From: AP-15 sp963781215
GTDB lineage: Bacteria; Pseudomonadota; Alphaproteobacteria; ATCC43930; CGMCC-115725
Assembly (NCBI GenBank): GCA_963781215.1
Contig: CAWAFE010000022.1
Location: forward strand, 1-64,000
Direction: 5' to 3'
Length of the DNA stretch: 64,000 bases
The translations under genes were made by a program, and so were the position numbers. The notes below the pieces were generated by a model. It saw only the letters and a program-made list of their open reading frames with translations. It did not search any database and was not told the origin of the DNA. Below, in pieces: positions 45,611-55,075 of the stretch. The stretch's first letter is position 1. Each line of letters starts with the position of its first letter.

Positions 45611-45796
45611 AAGCCATTGGGCGGCGACCTGCGACAGGGCAAGCTCGTCGCGTATCGTGCGCTTCGGTTGGTTCCATCGCCTCCGTCGGACGAAGCATTG
45701 TTGATGAGGCGCACCGAAGCGGTACCGCTTTCAGGTGCAATTGCGGCTAGTGAGTGGAGCAATAAGTTATCTGATGTTGTCGAGGAGGACACAAGC

Positions 45797-46474
45797 ATGA
45801 GAGCCTACATTTATGGCGAGGAGCGATCGCTGCCGGAGGGCTTCGAGGCCTATGGTGATCGCTCGCGGAGCGCTGTTGTCTCGATCGACATGCATCAAGG
45901 CCATTTGGCCGATACGCCCGACTGCCCCTGCCCAGCGCCGAGGGCTCGAGAGTTGGTGGTGCCGATCGACGCCTTTCACGACCAAGCTCGCCGCCTCGGA
46001 GTGCCGATCATCCATGTCCGGACCATTTTGCGCAAAGGCGGTGTCGACGACATCAAGGGTCACAAGGCGGCCTGGCGGCTGGTCTTCCCGCTCTACGGGG
46101 GACTGATCGCTAACGCAGATGAGCATGGCATCGAGGGAACCCGTTGGACCGAGTTCGTGACCCGCGTCGAGCCGGAGGACATGACGGTCAACACCAAGAA
46201 GCGGCTGTCGGCATTCTATCCGACTGATCTCGATTTCCTGCTGCGCAACCTCGACGTTCGCACCGTCGTGCTCAATGGCGGGTTTACCGACTGCTGCGTT
46301 TTGAACACGGCCTTCGAGGCGAGCAACCTCGGGTACAACCTCGTCGTGCTGCGCGATCTCGTGCGGGGGACCAATCAGGAAATGGAAGATGCGGCGCTGA
46401 AGATGGTTTCGCTGCACCTCGGATTGGTCCTCAACTCTGCCGATCTTCTGGATCAATGGGAGAGCGTCGGCTAG
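45797..46474 (+). CDS. isochorismatase-family cysteine hydrolase
   Basis: 225 residues from ATG 45797, with GAGGAGGA upstream; an in-frame extension to 45617 is not supported. The catalytic triad is visible: Asp in VVSIDMHQGH, Lys in NTKKRLSAF, and Cys in VLNGGFTDCCVLNTAFEASN with the preceding cis-peptide pattern. The family hydrolyses amides or ureides such as nicotinamide, N-carbamoylsarcosine and biuret; which one is unknown. It ends just before a cytochrome gene. Confidence 0.87.
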   Translation: MRAYIYGEERSLPEGFEAYGDRSRSAVVSIDMHQGHLADTPDCPCPAPRARELVVPIDAFHDQARRLGVPIIHVRTILRKGGVDDIKGHKAAWRLVFPLYGGLIANADEHGIEGTRWTEFVTRVEPEDMTVNTKKRLSAFYPTDLDFLLRNLDVRTVVLNGGFTDCCVLNTAFEASNLGYNLVVLRDLVRGTNQEMEDAALKMVSLHLGLVLNSADLLDQWESVG

Positions 46475-46632
46475 ATCGCGGCCAAACCCCACCGATCGCT
46501 TGCCCGGGCGGCTTGCCCGATTTTGTAACCGAGCTAGGCTCAGTCGTGTTGCGCGGGGCTCGCAAACTCGTGGATCACCCTTCTTCGCTGATCTCGGCTG
46601 AAGAAGCGGACCAAAATAGGGGAAGACATCGG

Positions 46633-47448
46633 GTGAGGCTGCTTCGCCTGTTGACCATTTTGCTCGCCGGCCTTTCCGGTCCACCGGCGCTGGCCGCCAC
46701 GCCGGTGCTCGTTGTGACGGCTGGCGGTGTGGCACGGCAGTTCACCAGCGACCAGTTGCTGGCAAGGCGCGACGCCGCGACTATCCCAATACCGCGCGAC
46801 CCCGCCTATGGCCGGGCCATGAGCTACCGCGCCGTGCCGTTGCGCGCTTTGCTCTCGGCACTACCGCCGGACGCGGCCGATACGATCCAGGCGCGCGCGA
46901 CCGACGGGTTCGTCGCCGAGATTCCCCGCGCGCTGATCGGTGGGGCGGCGCTGCCATGGGTCGCGGTCGACGACCCTGCCCATCCTTGGCCCCCTCTCCC
47001 GGGCAAGACCGTCTCAGCCGGTCCATTCTACCTGGTCTGGCAAGACCCCGAGCGTGACAGAATCTCCACCGAGAAGTGGGTCTATGCCTTGGCCGCACTG
47101 ACCCTGGTGCCCTCTCCGGTTCAGCGTTGGCCGGCGATTGCGGTCGATGTGTCAGCTCCAGAGGACGCACCGGCGCGGCGCGGGCAGGCGGTCTTCATGG
47201 CCAATTGCCTGCCCTGCCATCGCCTCGGCGGCGCCGGCGAGGGGACGGTCGGGCCGGACCTGCTGCGGCCGATGCCGGCGACGGCGTATTTCACCGAGGC
47301 TGGCCTGCGCGCGCTGATTCGCAATCCCACCGCCGTGCGCAGCTGGCCCGCGCAGCAGATGCCGGCCTTCGATGCCGCTACCCTCGGAGACTCCGATATC
47401 GAGGCGGTCATCGCCTATTTGCGCTACCTGGCTGGTCGCCCGAAGTGA
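46633..47448 (+). CDS. exported c-type cytochrome with N-terminal oxidoreductase-like domain
   Basis: 271 residues from a GTG at 46633 (VRLLRLLTILLAGLSGPPAL), 14 bases after GGGGAAG; a longer frame to 46456 overlaps the previous gene. Residues 30-170 resemble a molybdopterin-oxidase-like soluble domain (VTAGGVARQFTSDQLLAR, DGFVAEIPRALI). The C-terminal cytochrome domain has haem motif CLPCH and Met ligand in QQMPAF. It is periplasmic and carries electrons; its partner is unknown. Confidence 0.82.
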   Translation: MRLLRLLTILLAGLSGPPALAATPVLVVTAGGVARQFTSDQLLARRDAATIPIPRDPAYGRAMSYRAVPLRALLSALPPDAADTIQARATDGFVAEIPRALIGGAALPWVAVDDPAHPWPPLPGKTVSAGPFYLVWQDPERDRISTEKWVYALAALTLVPSPVQRWPAIAVDVSAPEDAPARRGQAVFMANCLPCHRLGGAGEGTVGPDLLRPMPATAYFTEAGLRALIRNPTAVRSWPAQQMPAFDAATLGDSDIEAVIAYLRYLAGRPK

Positions 47449-47516
47449 GTGGTTTTTGCCAGCATCTCTCCTAACGGATGCCGCTGAGGCCACCTCTCAA
47501 ATCCCCCGTCCGGGGC

Positions 47517-48257
47517 TTACAACAGGCTGCCGCCGTCGACCGGAATGACCGTGCCGTTGACAAAGGTCATCGTCGTCGCCAGCCCGAGGATCACCGCCGC
47601 CACCTCCCCGGGCTGACCGATCCGCTTGAGCGGGTTGCTCGCAATCCTTTGCGCGCGCTGCTCCGCGGTCCACATATCGGTCATCGGCGTCTCCATCAGG
47701 CTCGGTGCCACGGCGACGACGCGGATCGCCGGCGCCAGCGCCCGCGCCAACGACATCGTCATGGCGTGAAGCCCGGCCTTGGCGGCAGCATAGGCGATGT
47801 TGCTGCCGCCGCCACGCACTCCCGACACCGAGCCGACATTGACGACAAGGCCACGCCCGCTTGCCGCGAGCAACGACCGGCAGGCGCGCACCGTGGCGAA
47901 CGGGCCCCGCAGATTGACTGCCAGCACGAAGTCGAAGAACGCATCGTCGAGCGCGCGCAAATCAGCATGCGGGATCACCCGCGTGCTGCCGGCATTGTTG
48001 ACCAGGATGTCGAGCCGGCCCTCGGTCGTCTCGATCGAGGCGGCGAGGCTTTCGATGGCGTGCGTATCCTGCGCCGGCGTCCGGCTGGCCCGGTGACCGG
48101 TGCCGGGCAGGCTTGCGATCAGCCGGTCGGCCGCCGCGGCGTCATTGCCGAAGGTGACGATGACCCTCGCCCCCGCCTGCGCAAACAGGCGTGCGGTCGC
48201 GGCGCCCAGGCCCTTGCTGCCGCCCGTAACCAGCGCGACGCGTCCGTCGAGCATGCC
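47517..48257 (-). CDS. SDR family oxidoreductase
   Basis: 246 residues from ATG 48257 (MGMLDGRVALVTGGSKGLGA). TGGSKGLG cofactor motif, NNAGST, NVGSVSGVRGGGSNIAYAAA with the Tyr-x-x-x-Lys (YAAAK), and the closing GTVIPVDGG typical of FabG-like enzymes. It lies 20 bases after the alpha/beta hydrolase gene on the same strand, so they are probably co-transcribed. The substrate is unknown. Confidence 0.9.
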   Translation of the reverse strand, partial: GMLDGRVALVTGGSKGLGAATARLFAQAGARVIVTFGNDAAAADRLIASLPGTGHRASRTPAQDTHAIESLAASIETTEGRLDILVNNAGSTRVIPHADLRALDDAFFDFVLAVNLRGPFATVRACRSLLAASGRGLVVNVGSVSGVRGGGSNIAYAAAKAGLHAMTMSLARALAPAIRVVAVAPSLMETPMTDMWTAEQRAQRIASNPLKRIGQPGEVAAVILGLATTMTFVNGTVIPVDGGSLL

Positions 48258-48276
48258 CATGACGGGACGGCCAGCT

Positions 48277-49335
48277 CTAGTCGGCCGCCGCCTGCAGCGG
48301 TGCGCCAAGGGTCTTCATGAACTCAATCAGATAGGGCTTCCACAGCTCGGCATAGAAATGGCTGAAATGCCCGTGCGTGTTGGGTCCGGCCGGGATCAGC
48401 ACATAGCGGCCGTGACGCACCCGCTTCATCGCGCGCTCGACGGTGCCGAGCTCGGGCGGATTGGCGTGATCCTCTGCATCGTTGATCAGCATCACCCTGG
48501 CCTTGATCTTGTCGAGGTCGGGCTCGGGGTTGTAGTCCATGATCGCCTCGATCGCCCACAACGAGTCGTTGGCGTCGCCCTTGGCAGCCTGAGCGAGGCG
48601 CTCTTCATAGAGCGCGTTGGCGGCGGCGAGGGTCGGCGCCATTTCCTGGATGCGGGTCGGGCTCTCGGTGCCAAAATTCCCGGCGGCGGCGTAGATGTAG
48701 TGGCGCGGGTTGCTCTCGTAAAAGCCATTGTTCCAGTCGGGATCGTGGCGGATCGCTTCGGCCTGGGCGCGGCGCCCGAGCCAGTTGCGACCGCTGATCT
48801 CAACCGGCTGGCAGGAGATCGGCACCACCCCGTCCATCAAATCGGGGTACATCTCGGCCCACATCCAGGCATGCATGCCGCCCATCGAGCTGCCGATAAC
48901 GAGACGCAGATGGCCGACACCGAGGCCTTCGGTGATCAGCCGATAGCCGGATTCGACCATGTCATGGTAGCGGTAGTGCGGAAATTTCCCCTTGAGCCCG
49001 TCTGATGGCTTGCTCGATCCGCCGCGCCCGATCGCGTCCGGCATGATCATGAAATGCTCCGCCGCATCGAGCGGCTGCCCGGGCGCGAACAATTCGTCGG
49101 CGAGGCTCGGGCGCAGCCAGTTGCCGCCGGTGCCGGTGTTGCCCTGCAACAGCAGCACGCCGTTGACGATCTTTCCCCCTCGATCGCGCTTTGCCGTGCC
49201 CAGGGTGCGGTAGCGGAGCTTCAGCTCGGGCAAGATCTCGCCGCTGCGGAACACGTAGTTCCGGATCACAAAGTCGCCCTCCCGATAATTCGGCCAGCTG
49301 GTTTGGGTGGCAGGCGCGGCGGCATGAGCAGGCAT
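48277..49335 (-). CDS. alpha/beta hydrolase of the homoserine O-acetyltransferase-like group
   Basis: 352 residues from ATG 49335 (MPAHAAAPATQTSWPNYREG). The sequence follows the MetX fold: LRYRTLGTAKRDRGGKIVNG, GNTGTGGNWL, the nucleophile elbow VIGSSMGGMHAWMWAEMYP, an aspartate in LINDAEDHANPP and a histidine in GPNTHGHFSHFY. The LQGNTGTGG and GSSMGGMHA variants point to a hydrolase or transferase other than true MetX. It is co-transcribed with the SDR gene. Confidence 0.85.
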   Translation of the reverse strand: MPAHAAAPATQTSWPNYREGDFVIRNYVFRSGEILPELKLRYRTLGTAKRDRGGKIVNGVLLLQGNTGTGGNWLRPSLADELFAPGQPLDAAEHFMIMPDAIGRGGSSKPSDGLKGKFPHYRYHDMVESGYRLITEGLGVGHLRLVIGSSMGGMHAWMWAEMYPDLMDGVVPISCQPVEISGRNWLGRRAQAEAIRHDPDWNNGFYESNPRHYIYAAAGNFGTESPTRIQEMAPTLAAANALYEERLAQAAKGDANDSLWAIEAIMDYNPEPDLDKIKARVMLINDAEDHANPPELGTVERAMKRVRHGRYVLIPAGPNTHGHFSHFYAELWKPYLIEFMKTLGAPLQAAAD

Positions 49336-49707
49336 TGGCGGATCCTCCGGTTCGCTTCGGACGATGATAGAGGCTAGCTGTATCCAGAGAAAGCCATGGG
49401 TCGGGCAGAGTGCGCACGCGAGACAGTTCGCCTCTTCTTCCGAGGTATCTGGACGACGAGGAGCCCCGGCCCGCGGCAATTGGAAAGAGGGGAGAGTGCA
49501 TCGCGCCGATGCGTGGCGAGAAGCGCCGTTGGGCGCTCGTCACAATCAGATGTCAGCTTGCTGGGATGAAGAAAAATCCTCATCCTGCGGAAGCGGCGGC
49601 GCAACTCTCGAAGGACGTGCAGCGCCGATCCAGACGGGTTCGATTTCTTCGAGCGCTTGCTGTCGCCAATGACAGGTTAGGTCCGGAGCATCCAAGGAGA
49701 ACCGCCG
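49336..49707. other. intergenic region between divergent genes
   Basis: No supported gene. It contains a purine-rich stretch ending in AAGGAGAACCGCCG just before the next start. Confidence 0.35.
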
Positions 49708-50859
49708 ATGAAATACGATTTGCTGATCAGCGGCGGCGAGGTGGTCGATCCCGGCGGCGGGCTGCGCGGCCTCATGGATGTCGGGATCTTTGCCGGCAAG
49801 ATCGTTGAAGTCGCTCCCGCATTGCGCGCCGAGGACGCGCACCGGACGATCAGCGCCAAGGGCTTGTTGGTCACCCCTGGGCTCGTCGATGTGCATGCCC
49901 ATGTCTTCGTCAACTCCTCGGATATGGGCGAGAACACCGACCGCTTCTGCAATGCGAGCGGCGTCACCACGGTGTGCGACGCCGGCAGCACCGGCTCGGC
50001 CACCTTCGCCGGGCTGCGCTACATGCTTGACAAAGGGGTACGGACCCGCGCCCGCGCGTTTGTCAATTTGTCGGCGATCGGCATCGTCGGCACCTCGCGC
50101 TGCGGCGAGCTCGCCCATTTCCCCTATGCCGACCCCGAGGGCTGCGCCCGCACGATCGCCGAGAACCGCGACATCGCGATCGGCGTCAAATTGCGCTACG
50201 GGCCGGGCCTCGTCTGGGAATACACGACCGAGCCCGTCAAGACGGCGCGCCGGGCGGCCGACATGGCCGGGGTGCCGATGATGATCCACATCACCGACAC
50301 ACCTTTGCCGCTGCCCGAGATCCTCGCCTGCATGAAGCCCGGCGACATCATCACCCACTGCTTTCACGGCCGCGAGCACGGCATCATGGGGCCGGAAAAG
50401 CAGTTGATCCTGAAGGAGGTCGTCGAGGCGCAGCGGTACGGGATCCTCTTCGACTGCGCGCACGGCCGCGGCGGGCATTTCAACTTCCCGCTGATCGAGA
50501 AGGCGCTCGACCAAGGCTTTCTGCCGGACACGATCTCGACCGACCTGACCTTCACGACCGCGACCAATGGCCCGGTCTGGGGTCTGACGACGACGATGTC
50601 GAAATTGATGCATTTCGGGGTCGGGCTCGACGATGTGGTGCTGCGCGCGACCGCGACACCGGCCAGGATCCTCGGGATGGAAGGTGCGGTCGGCACGCTG
50701 CGGCCAGGGGCGAACGCCGATGTCGCGCTGCTCGAATTGCGCGACGGCGATGTCGAGTTCCGCGACACCGACGGCAACACCGTCACCGGCAAGCGGCGGC
50801 TGGTCACGCGGCTTACGCTGAAGGACGGCCGCGTCTGCTGGGAGAGGCCGGCCGATTAG
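49708..50859 (+). CDS. amidohydrolase / deacetylase (dihydroorotase-like)
   Basis: 383 residues with AAGGAGAACCGCCG before the ATG. Metal-dependent TIM barrel: PGLVDVHAHVFVNSSDMG gives the HxH pair, GVKLRYG the carboxylated lysine, MMIHITDTP and THCFHGREHGI the other histidines, and STDLTFTT the catalytic aspartate. It resembles the amidohydrolase/deacetylase metallohydrolase group that removes acyl groups or opens cyclic amides. A MepA-like gene follows after 16 bases. Confidence 0.9.
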   Translation: MKYDLLISGGEVVDPGGGLRGLMDVGIFAGKIVEVAPALRAEDAHRTISAKGLLVTPGLVDVHAHVFVNSSDMGENTDRFCNASGVTTVCDAGSTGSATFAGLRYMLDKGVRTRARAFVNLSAIGIVGTSRCGELAHFPYADPEGCARTIAENRDIAIGVKLRYGPGLVWEYTTEPVKTARRAADMAGVPMMIHITDTPLPLPEILACMKPGDIITHCFHGREHGIMGPEKQLILKEVVEAQRYGILFDCAHGRGGHFNFPLIEKALDQGFLPDTISTDLTFTTATNGPVWGLTTTMSKLMHFGVGLDDVVLRATATPARILGMEGAVGTLRPGANADVALLELRDGDVEFRDTDGNTVTGKRRLVTRLTLKDGRVCWERPAD

Positions 50860-50875
50860 ATGCGCGCCGCGGCAT

Positions 50876-51802
50876 ATGGGCGCCCTGCTGCTGGCGCTGT
50901 CGGCCGGCTGCGCCACGGCGCAGGACAATGCGGCGCAAGAGGCGGCGCACCGGGCGGCGGTGCTTGCGCGGCTGCCGGCGGACGCGGCGCAGCGCCTTTT
51001 CGGGGCCGAGACGACGCCGGCACCGGGGCCGGCTCGACCGATCGGCGAATACACCAAGGGCTGTCTCGAAGGCGGGGTGGCGCTGCCGGCCGACGGGCCG
51101 AACTGGGAGGTCATGCGCCCGTCGCGCAACCGCGCCTGGGGCCATCCGGCGCTGATCGCCTTTCTCGAACATCTGGCGGCGAAACTGCCGGCGGTGGCGG
51201 GCTGGCCCGGGTTGCTCGTCGGCGACATGGCACAGCCGCGCGGCGGGCCGATGCTGACCGGGCATGCCTCGCACCAGATCGGGCTCGACGCCGATATCTG
51301 GCTGACGCCGATGCCGGGCCGGCGGCTCGACCGGGCCGAGCGCGAGGAGATGTCGGCGCGCGATGTCGTCGCCGCCGACGGCAACGATGTCGATCCCGCG
51401 GTCTGGACATCGCAGCATGCGCTATTGCTGAAGGCGGCGGCGGAAGAGCCGGGCGTGGCCCGGATCTTTGTCAACCCGGCGATCAAGCGGGCATTGTGCC
51501 GCGAGGCCGGGCCGGAGCGGGCTTGGCTCGCCAAAATCCGCGCCTGGTGGGGCCACAGCTACCATTTCCACGTCCGGCTCTCGTGCCCGGCGGGCGACCC
51601 GGAATGCCGCGATCAGGCGCCGCCGCCGGCGGGCGACGGCTGCGGCAAGGAGCTCGCCTGGTGGTTCACCCCCGAAGCGCGCCACCCGCCGCCCTCGCAC
51701 CCGCGACCGTTGCTGCTCGCCGATCTGCCGCCGGCCTGCGCCGGGCTGGTGGCGGCGCCGGCAGCCGGCCCGATTCTGCCGGCGCGCGGCGGGGCGCGCT
51801 GA
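50876..51802 (+). CDS. mepA: penicillin-insensitive murein endopeptidase MepA
   Basis: 308 residues with a short signal peptide (MGALLLALSAGCATAQD). The LAS-type zinc peptidase site is complete: GHASHQIGLDADIWL (HxxGxxxD) and WGHSYHFHVRL for the third zinc histidine. Six cysteines could form disulfides (GCLEGG, LSCPAGDPECRD, GDGCGKE). It cleaves D-Ala-meso-DAP cross-links in periplasmic peptidoglycan. It probably shares a transcript with the amidohydrolase. Confidence 0.92.
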   Translation: MGALLLALSAGCATAQDNAAQEAAHRAAVLARLPADAAQRLFGAETTPAPGPARPIGEYTKGCLEGGVALPADGPNWEVMRPSRNRAWGHPALIAFLEHLAAKLPAVAGWPGLLVGDMAQPRGGPMLTGHASHQIGLDADIWLTPMPGRRLDRAEREEMSARDVVAADGNDVDPAVWTSQHALLLKAAAEEPGVARIFVNPAIKRALCREAGPERAWLAKIRAWWGHSYHFHVRLSCPAGDPECRDQAPPPAGDGCGKELAWWFTPEARHPPPSHPRPLLLADLPPACAGLVAAPAAGPILPARGGAR

Positions 51803-51880
51803 AACGACCCGGTGCGCCGGCGGCGGCCCGGGGCTATATTGACGATCCTGTCCGCGAGGATCGGAGTGAGCGGATTGCCG

Positions 51881-52276
51881 CTGATGACCCGCCTGCCGCC
51901 CGAATGCCTTGATCGCACCCGGACACCGTTTCGTCCGGGCCGGGCGAGCCTGCCGTGGCTGTGCGTCCTCCTGCTGCTCGGCAATGTGCTGCTGCCGCCG
52001 AGCTGGCTAATCGCCGGCGCCTGGCTGGGCAGCGGAACGCAGACCGCGTTTTGCGGTTCGGCCGGGAGCGGCGCGCCGGAGCAGGATGAAACGTTGCCAG
52101 GCGTTCACCGCTGCACACTGTGTTGCGCCCTGTTCACTGTTCCGCTGCCGACGCCCGACCGCCTGCGCGCGCCGACAATCGTCACGGCGGCGCCCGTGCC
52201 GACCGGCGGCGCGCTGACGCCGATCGTGGCCGCGCACTATCGGGCGCGGGCTCGGGCGCCGCCGATCGCTGCCTGA
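51881..52276 (+). CDS. DUF2946-like membrane-anchored protein of the copper locus
   Basis: 131 residues from ATG 51881. One N-terminal hydrophobic segment (LPWLCVLLLLGNVLLPPSWL) is followed by a CTLCCALF cysteine cluster near HRC, which fits DUF2946-type proteins found next to PCu(A)C genes. It may bind copper in the periplasm (inference). The exact start is uncertain: TTG or GTG codons upstream are possible. The PCu(A)C gene begins 76 bases downstream. Confidence 0.6.
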   Translation: MMTRLPPECLDRTRTPFRPGRASLPWLCVLLLLGNVLLPPSWLIAGAWLGSGTQTAFCGSAGSGAPEQDETLPGVHRCTLCCALFTVPLPTPDRLRAPTIVTAAPVPTGGALTPIVAAHYRARARAPPIAA

Positions 52277-52352
52277 CGTCTCGACCGAAGAAGCGTTAGT
52301 CCGCGTCGGCTGCCTCGGCTGCCCGCCGCTCCGTTCATCAAAAGGAATTCCG

Positions 52353-52820
52353 ATGTCGATCAAGCTGCTCGCCTTTGCCGCGGGCCTCGTCCTGTCGAGC
52401 GCCGCGCTGGGGCAAACCGACCAGTTGCAGGTCACCAACGCCTGGGCCAGGGCGACCCCGGGTAAGGCCGAAAACGGCGCGGCCTATCTGACGATCCAAT
52501 CGCCGACCGCCGACCGCCTCGTCGCTGCCGCCTCGCCGGTGGCGAAAAAGGCCGAGCTGCACACCATGTCCATGACCGGCATGGTGATGAAGATGCGGCC
52601 GATCGACGGCGTCGACATTCCCGCCGGCAAGGACGTGACGTTGAACCCCGGCGGCGTGCACATCATGCTGCTCGGCCTCGAAAAGCCGTTGCAGCAGGGC
52701 CAGTCCTTCCCGCTGACCTTGACCTTTGCAAAGGCGGGGTCGCGCACGGTCACCGTCGCGGTCGAGAAGATCGGAGCAGAAGGCCCAATGGGGTCAATGG
52801 GCTCGATGCCGCACCACTAA
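52353..52820 (+). CDS. periplasmic copper chaperone PCu(A)C
   Basis: 155 residues with AAAGGAATTCC before the ATG and a signal peptide ending SAALG. The copper site of the family (H-M-x10-M-x21-H-M) is visible in ELHTMSMTGMVMKM and VHIMLLGL. A methionine/histidine-rich tail (GSMGSMPHH) adds further ligands. It delivers Cu(I) to the CuA site of cytochrome c oxidase together with Sco, whose gene follows after 12 bases. Confidence 0.93.
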   Translation: MSIKLLAFAAGLVLSSAALGQTDQLQVTNAWARATPGKAENGAAYLTIQSPTADRLVAAASPVAKKAELHTMSMTGMVMKMRPIDGVDIPAGKDVTLNPGGVHIMLLGLEKPLQQGQSFPLTLTFAKAGSRTVTVAVEKIGAEGPMGSMGSMPHH

Positions 52821-52832
52821 CGAAGGGATGCC

Positions 52833-53483
52833 ATGGCTCGCAATCGAACCGGAGGCGCGCCGGCGAAATCGGCGCCGAAGGCCTCGCCCCGCTTCATCCT
52901 TGCCGCGGCCCTGCTCGCCGGGTTTGTGATCCTGGGCGCCGGCGCCTTTCTCGGCTTGGCGCTGCAGGATTCGCCGCGCGGCGTCGCCAGCAGCGTGCTC
53001 GGCAGCGCGATCGGCGGCCCGTTCGACCTCGTCGACCAGAACGGCAACAAGGTCGCCAATACCGACCTCGAAGGCAAATGGCTGCTGGTTTATTTCGGCT
53101 ACACCCATTGCCCGGACGCCTGCCCGACGGCACTCAACGACATCGCGCTGGCGCTCGACGATTTGGGGCCGAAGCGCGGCGAGGTGCGCCCGGTCTTCAT
53201 CACCGTCGACCCCGAGCGCGACACGCCGCAAGTGCTCAAGGACTATGTCGCGAGCTTCGACGCGCCGATCCTGGCGTTGACCGGCACGCCGGAAGAGATC
53301 GCCCGCGCGGCCAAGAGCTACCGCGTCTACTACGCCAAGCACCCGGAGCCCGGCGGCGATTATTCGATGGACCACAGCTCGGTCATCTATGTGATGGACC
53401 CGAAGGGCCGGTTCACCGCCAGCTTCACCCATCAGAGCACGCCCCAGGAGATTGCCGAACGGCTGAAGAAGCTGTTGGCGTAA
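52833..53483 (+). CDS. Sco-family copper delivery protein
   Basis: 216 residues. N-terminal membrane anchor (FILAAALLAGFVILGAGAFL), then a thioredoxin fold with CxxxC in YTHCPDACPTALNDIALA, FITVDPERDTPQVLKDYV, and the copper-binding histidine in YSMDHSSVIYVMDPKG. It inserts copper into cytochrome c oxidase or serves as a thiol reductase for it. It is in one operon with the PCu(A)C gene. Confidence 0.94.
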   Translation: MARNRTGGAPAKSAPKASPRFILAAALLAGFVILGAGAFLGLALQDSPRGVASSVLGSAIGGPFDLVDQNGNKVANTDLEGKWLLVYFGYTHCPDACPTALNDIALALDDLGPKRGEVRPVFITVDPERDTPQVLKDYVASFDAPILALTGTPEEIARAAKSYRVYYAKHPEPGGDYSMDHSSVIYVMDPKGRFTASFTHQSTPQEIAERLKKLLA

Positions 53484-53529
53484 CGTCGCGATGGCAGACC
53501 CGCCGTCATCGTCCGTACGATGACGGTGA

Positions 53530-53875
53530 TTACCCGTCCGCCGCCGCCTGCGGAGCGGCGACCTTCTCGTCTCCCGCCCTCAGCCGCCTGGCCTCCTCGA
53601 CTTGTTCACGCAAACCGGGCTCGGTTGCATCGCCGAACCGCGCGATCAGGTCATCATAGGCGGCCAGCTCCTCTTCCCGCCGTTGGAGCTGGCCCAGCGT
53701 GATCCCCTTATTGAGCAGCGCCTTGGCGACCTGCTCGCGCAGCGGCAGCTCGGTCGCGGTGCCGAACCGCGCCAGCAGGTCGTCGTAGACGGCAATCGCC
53801 TCCGCACTGCGGTCAAGCGCGCCAAGCCTGACCCCTTTGTTGAAGAGCGCCCTGGCGACCTGCTCGGCAGCGGCG
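53530..53875 (-). pseudogene. C-terminal fragment of a TPR protein
   Basis: On the minus strand: EQVARALFNKGVRLGALDRS, AIAVYDDLLARFGTATELPL, REQVAKALLNKGITLGQLQR, ELAAYDDLIARFGDATEPGL, then a tail to TAA at 53530. These are two or three units of a 34-40-residue TPR type with VAKALLNKG and YDDLxARFG signatures, seen in larger bacterial TPR proteins. There is no start codon or upstream domain, so this is a relic. Confidence 0.7.
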
Positions 53876-53886
53876 CACCGGCGGTG

Positions 53887-54259
53887 TCAGCTCAGGTCGA
53901 TGGCGTAGCGCTTTAATAATTCGAGCGGGACGATGTCGAGGGTCGCCTCGTGGGTCGCGGTCAAGCGCACTTTGGGCGCCTAGGCCCGCTTCGAGGGCTT
54001 CCTTCCAGCGTTCGGCGCACAGGCACCAGCAATCGCCGGGCTTCAGGCCGGGAAAGCCGAAAGCCGGGACCGGGGTCGAGAGATCGTTGCCATGCGCCTG
54101 CGAGAACGCCAGAAACGCCGCGTCTACCCTGATGCAGACGGTGTGCACGCCCAAATCTTCGGGCCCGGTGTCGCAGCTGCCATTGCGATAGAACCCGGTC
54201 ATCGGCTTGCTGCAGCATTCGGCAAGCGGCTCGCCAAGGACGTTGCGCGCCTGGCTCAT
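53887..54259 (-). pseudogene. DUF2237 protein gene, one-base frameshift
   Basis: Starts MSQARNVLGEPLAECCSKPM, continues TGFYRNGSCDTGPEDLGVHT, GNDLSTPVPAFGFPGLKPGD and CWCLCAERWKEALEAGL. An extra G near 53,985 shifts the frame; the next frame supplies APKVRLTATHEATLDIVPLE and LLKRYAIDLS to a TGA at 53887, as expected for the family. It is either recently broken or a sequencing error. DUF2237 proteins are small, cysteine-rich and of unknown function. Confidence 0.85.
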
Positions 54260-54277
54260 GATCGGTTCTCCTCCGTC

Positions 54278-55075
54278 TCAAGATGGCCGCCGCCCGATCG
54301 GCGCATAAGGCTGCTCCAGCCCGTCGACGGCAATGTTTCGGCCGTTGATCCAATGGGCGCGCGGCGATGCGATGAAGACGATGACATCGGCCACTTCCGC
54401 CACCGTCCCCAGCCGTCCCATCGGAAAGCCTTGGCGAACGTAGTCGTCGAAATTATCGGGGTTGGCGATACGGTAGCGGTCCCAGCCATTGCCTTCCGCC
54501 AGGATTGAGCCGGGTGAAACCGCGTTGACCCGGATGCGGTGCGGCACGAATTCCAGCGCCCAGCGCTCGGTGTCGAAGATCAACGCCGCCTTGGCGGCGC
54601 CGTACTGGCCCGACATGGCGAGCTGCGCCGACCATCCCGAGATCGACGCCACGTTGACCACCGCCGCTCCCGCACGGCCCGTCATGTGCGGCAAGGCAAG
54701 CCGCATCATCCGCAGGGCCTGCAGCAGGTTCATTTCCAGCGCGGCGCGCCAGTCGTCGTCGGTGCTGTCGGCGATCCGCGGCCCGCCAATTCCGCCGCCG
54801 ACGTTGTTGACCAGGATATCGATGCCCCCGAACGCCGCCACGGCCGTCTCGACAAGGTGGGCCGCCTGATCGGGTCGGGTAACGTCGGCGACCTGTGCTG
54901 CCACCGTGGCACCGCCCGTCCGCAGGCTGGCCTCGGCGTCGGCCAGCGCGTCCGCCGAACGCGCCGACAGCATCAGCCGGCAGCCCTCCGCCGCGAACGC
55001 ATTGGCGGCGGCCAAGCCGATGCCCCGGCTCGACCCGGTAATCAGCGCGACCTTGTCCTTGAGGCGTAAATCCAT
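54278..55075 (-). CDS. SDR family oxidoreductase
   Basis: 265 residues from ATG 55075 behind GGGGAGGAGCTCG. Cofactor motif TGSSRGIG, NNVGGGIGG, the active-site stretch NVASISGWSAQLAMSGQYGA with Tyr and Lys (YGAAK), and VNAVSPGSILAEGNGWDRYR. It resembles the 3-oxoacyl reductase-like SDRs of catabolic loci. The truncated SDR fused to a deacetylase at 28.4 kb is a close relative. It lies 19 bases upstream of the DUF2237 gene and is probably co-transcribed with it. Confidence 0.9.
   Translation of the reverse strand: MDLRLKDKVALITGSSRGIGLAAANAFAAEGCRLMLSARSADALADAEASLRTGGATVAAQVADVTRPDQAAHLVETAVAAFGGIDILVNNVGGGIGGPRIADSTDDDWRAALEMNLLQALRMMRLALPHMTGRAGAAVVNVASISGWSAQLAMSGQYGAAKAALIFDTERWALEFVPHRIRVNAVSPGSILAEGNGWDRYRIANPDNFDDYVRQGFPMGRLGTVAEVADVIVFIASPRAHWINGRNIAVDGLEQPYAPIGRRPS

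Noticed and set aside
49546..51534. Minus strand open frame of about 660 codons
   Set aside because: It is antisense to the amidohydrolase and MepA genes, both with full active sites and ribosome binding sites.
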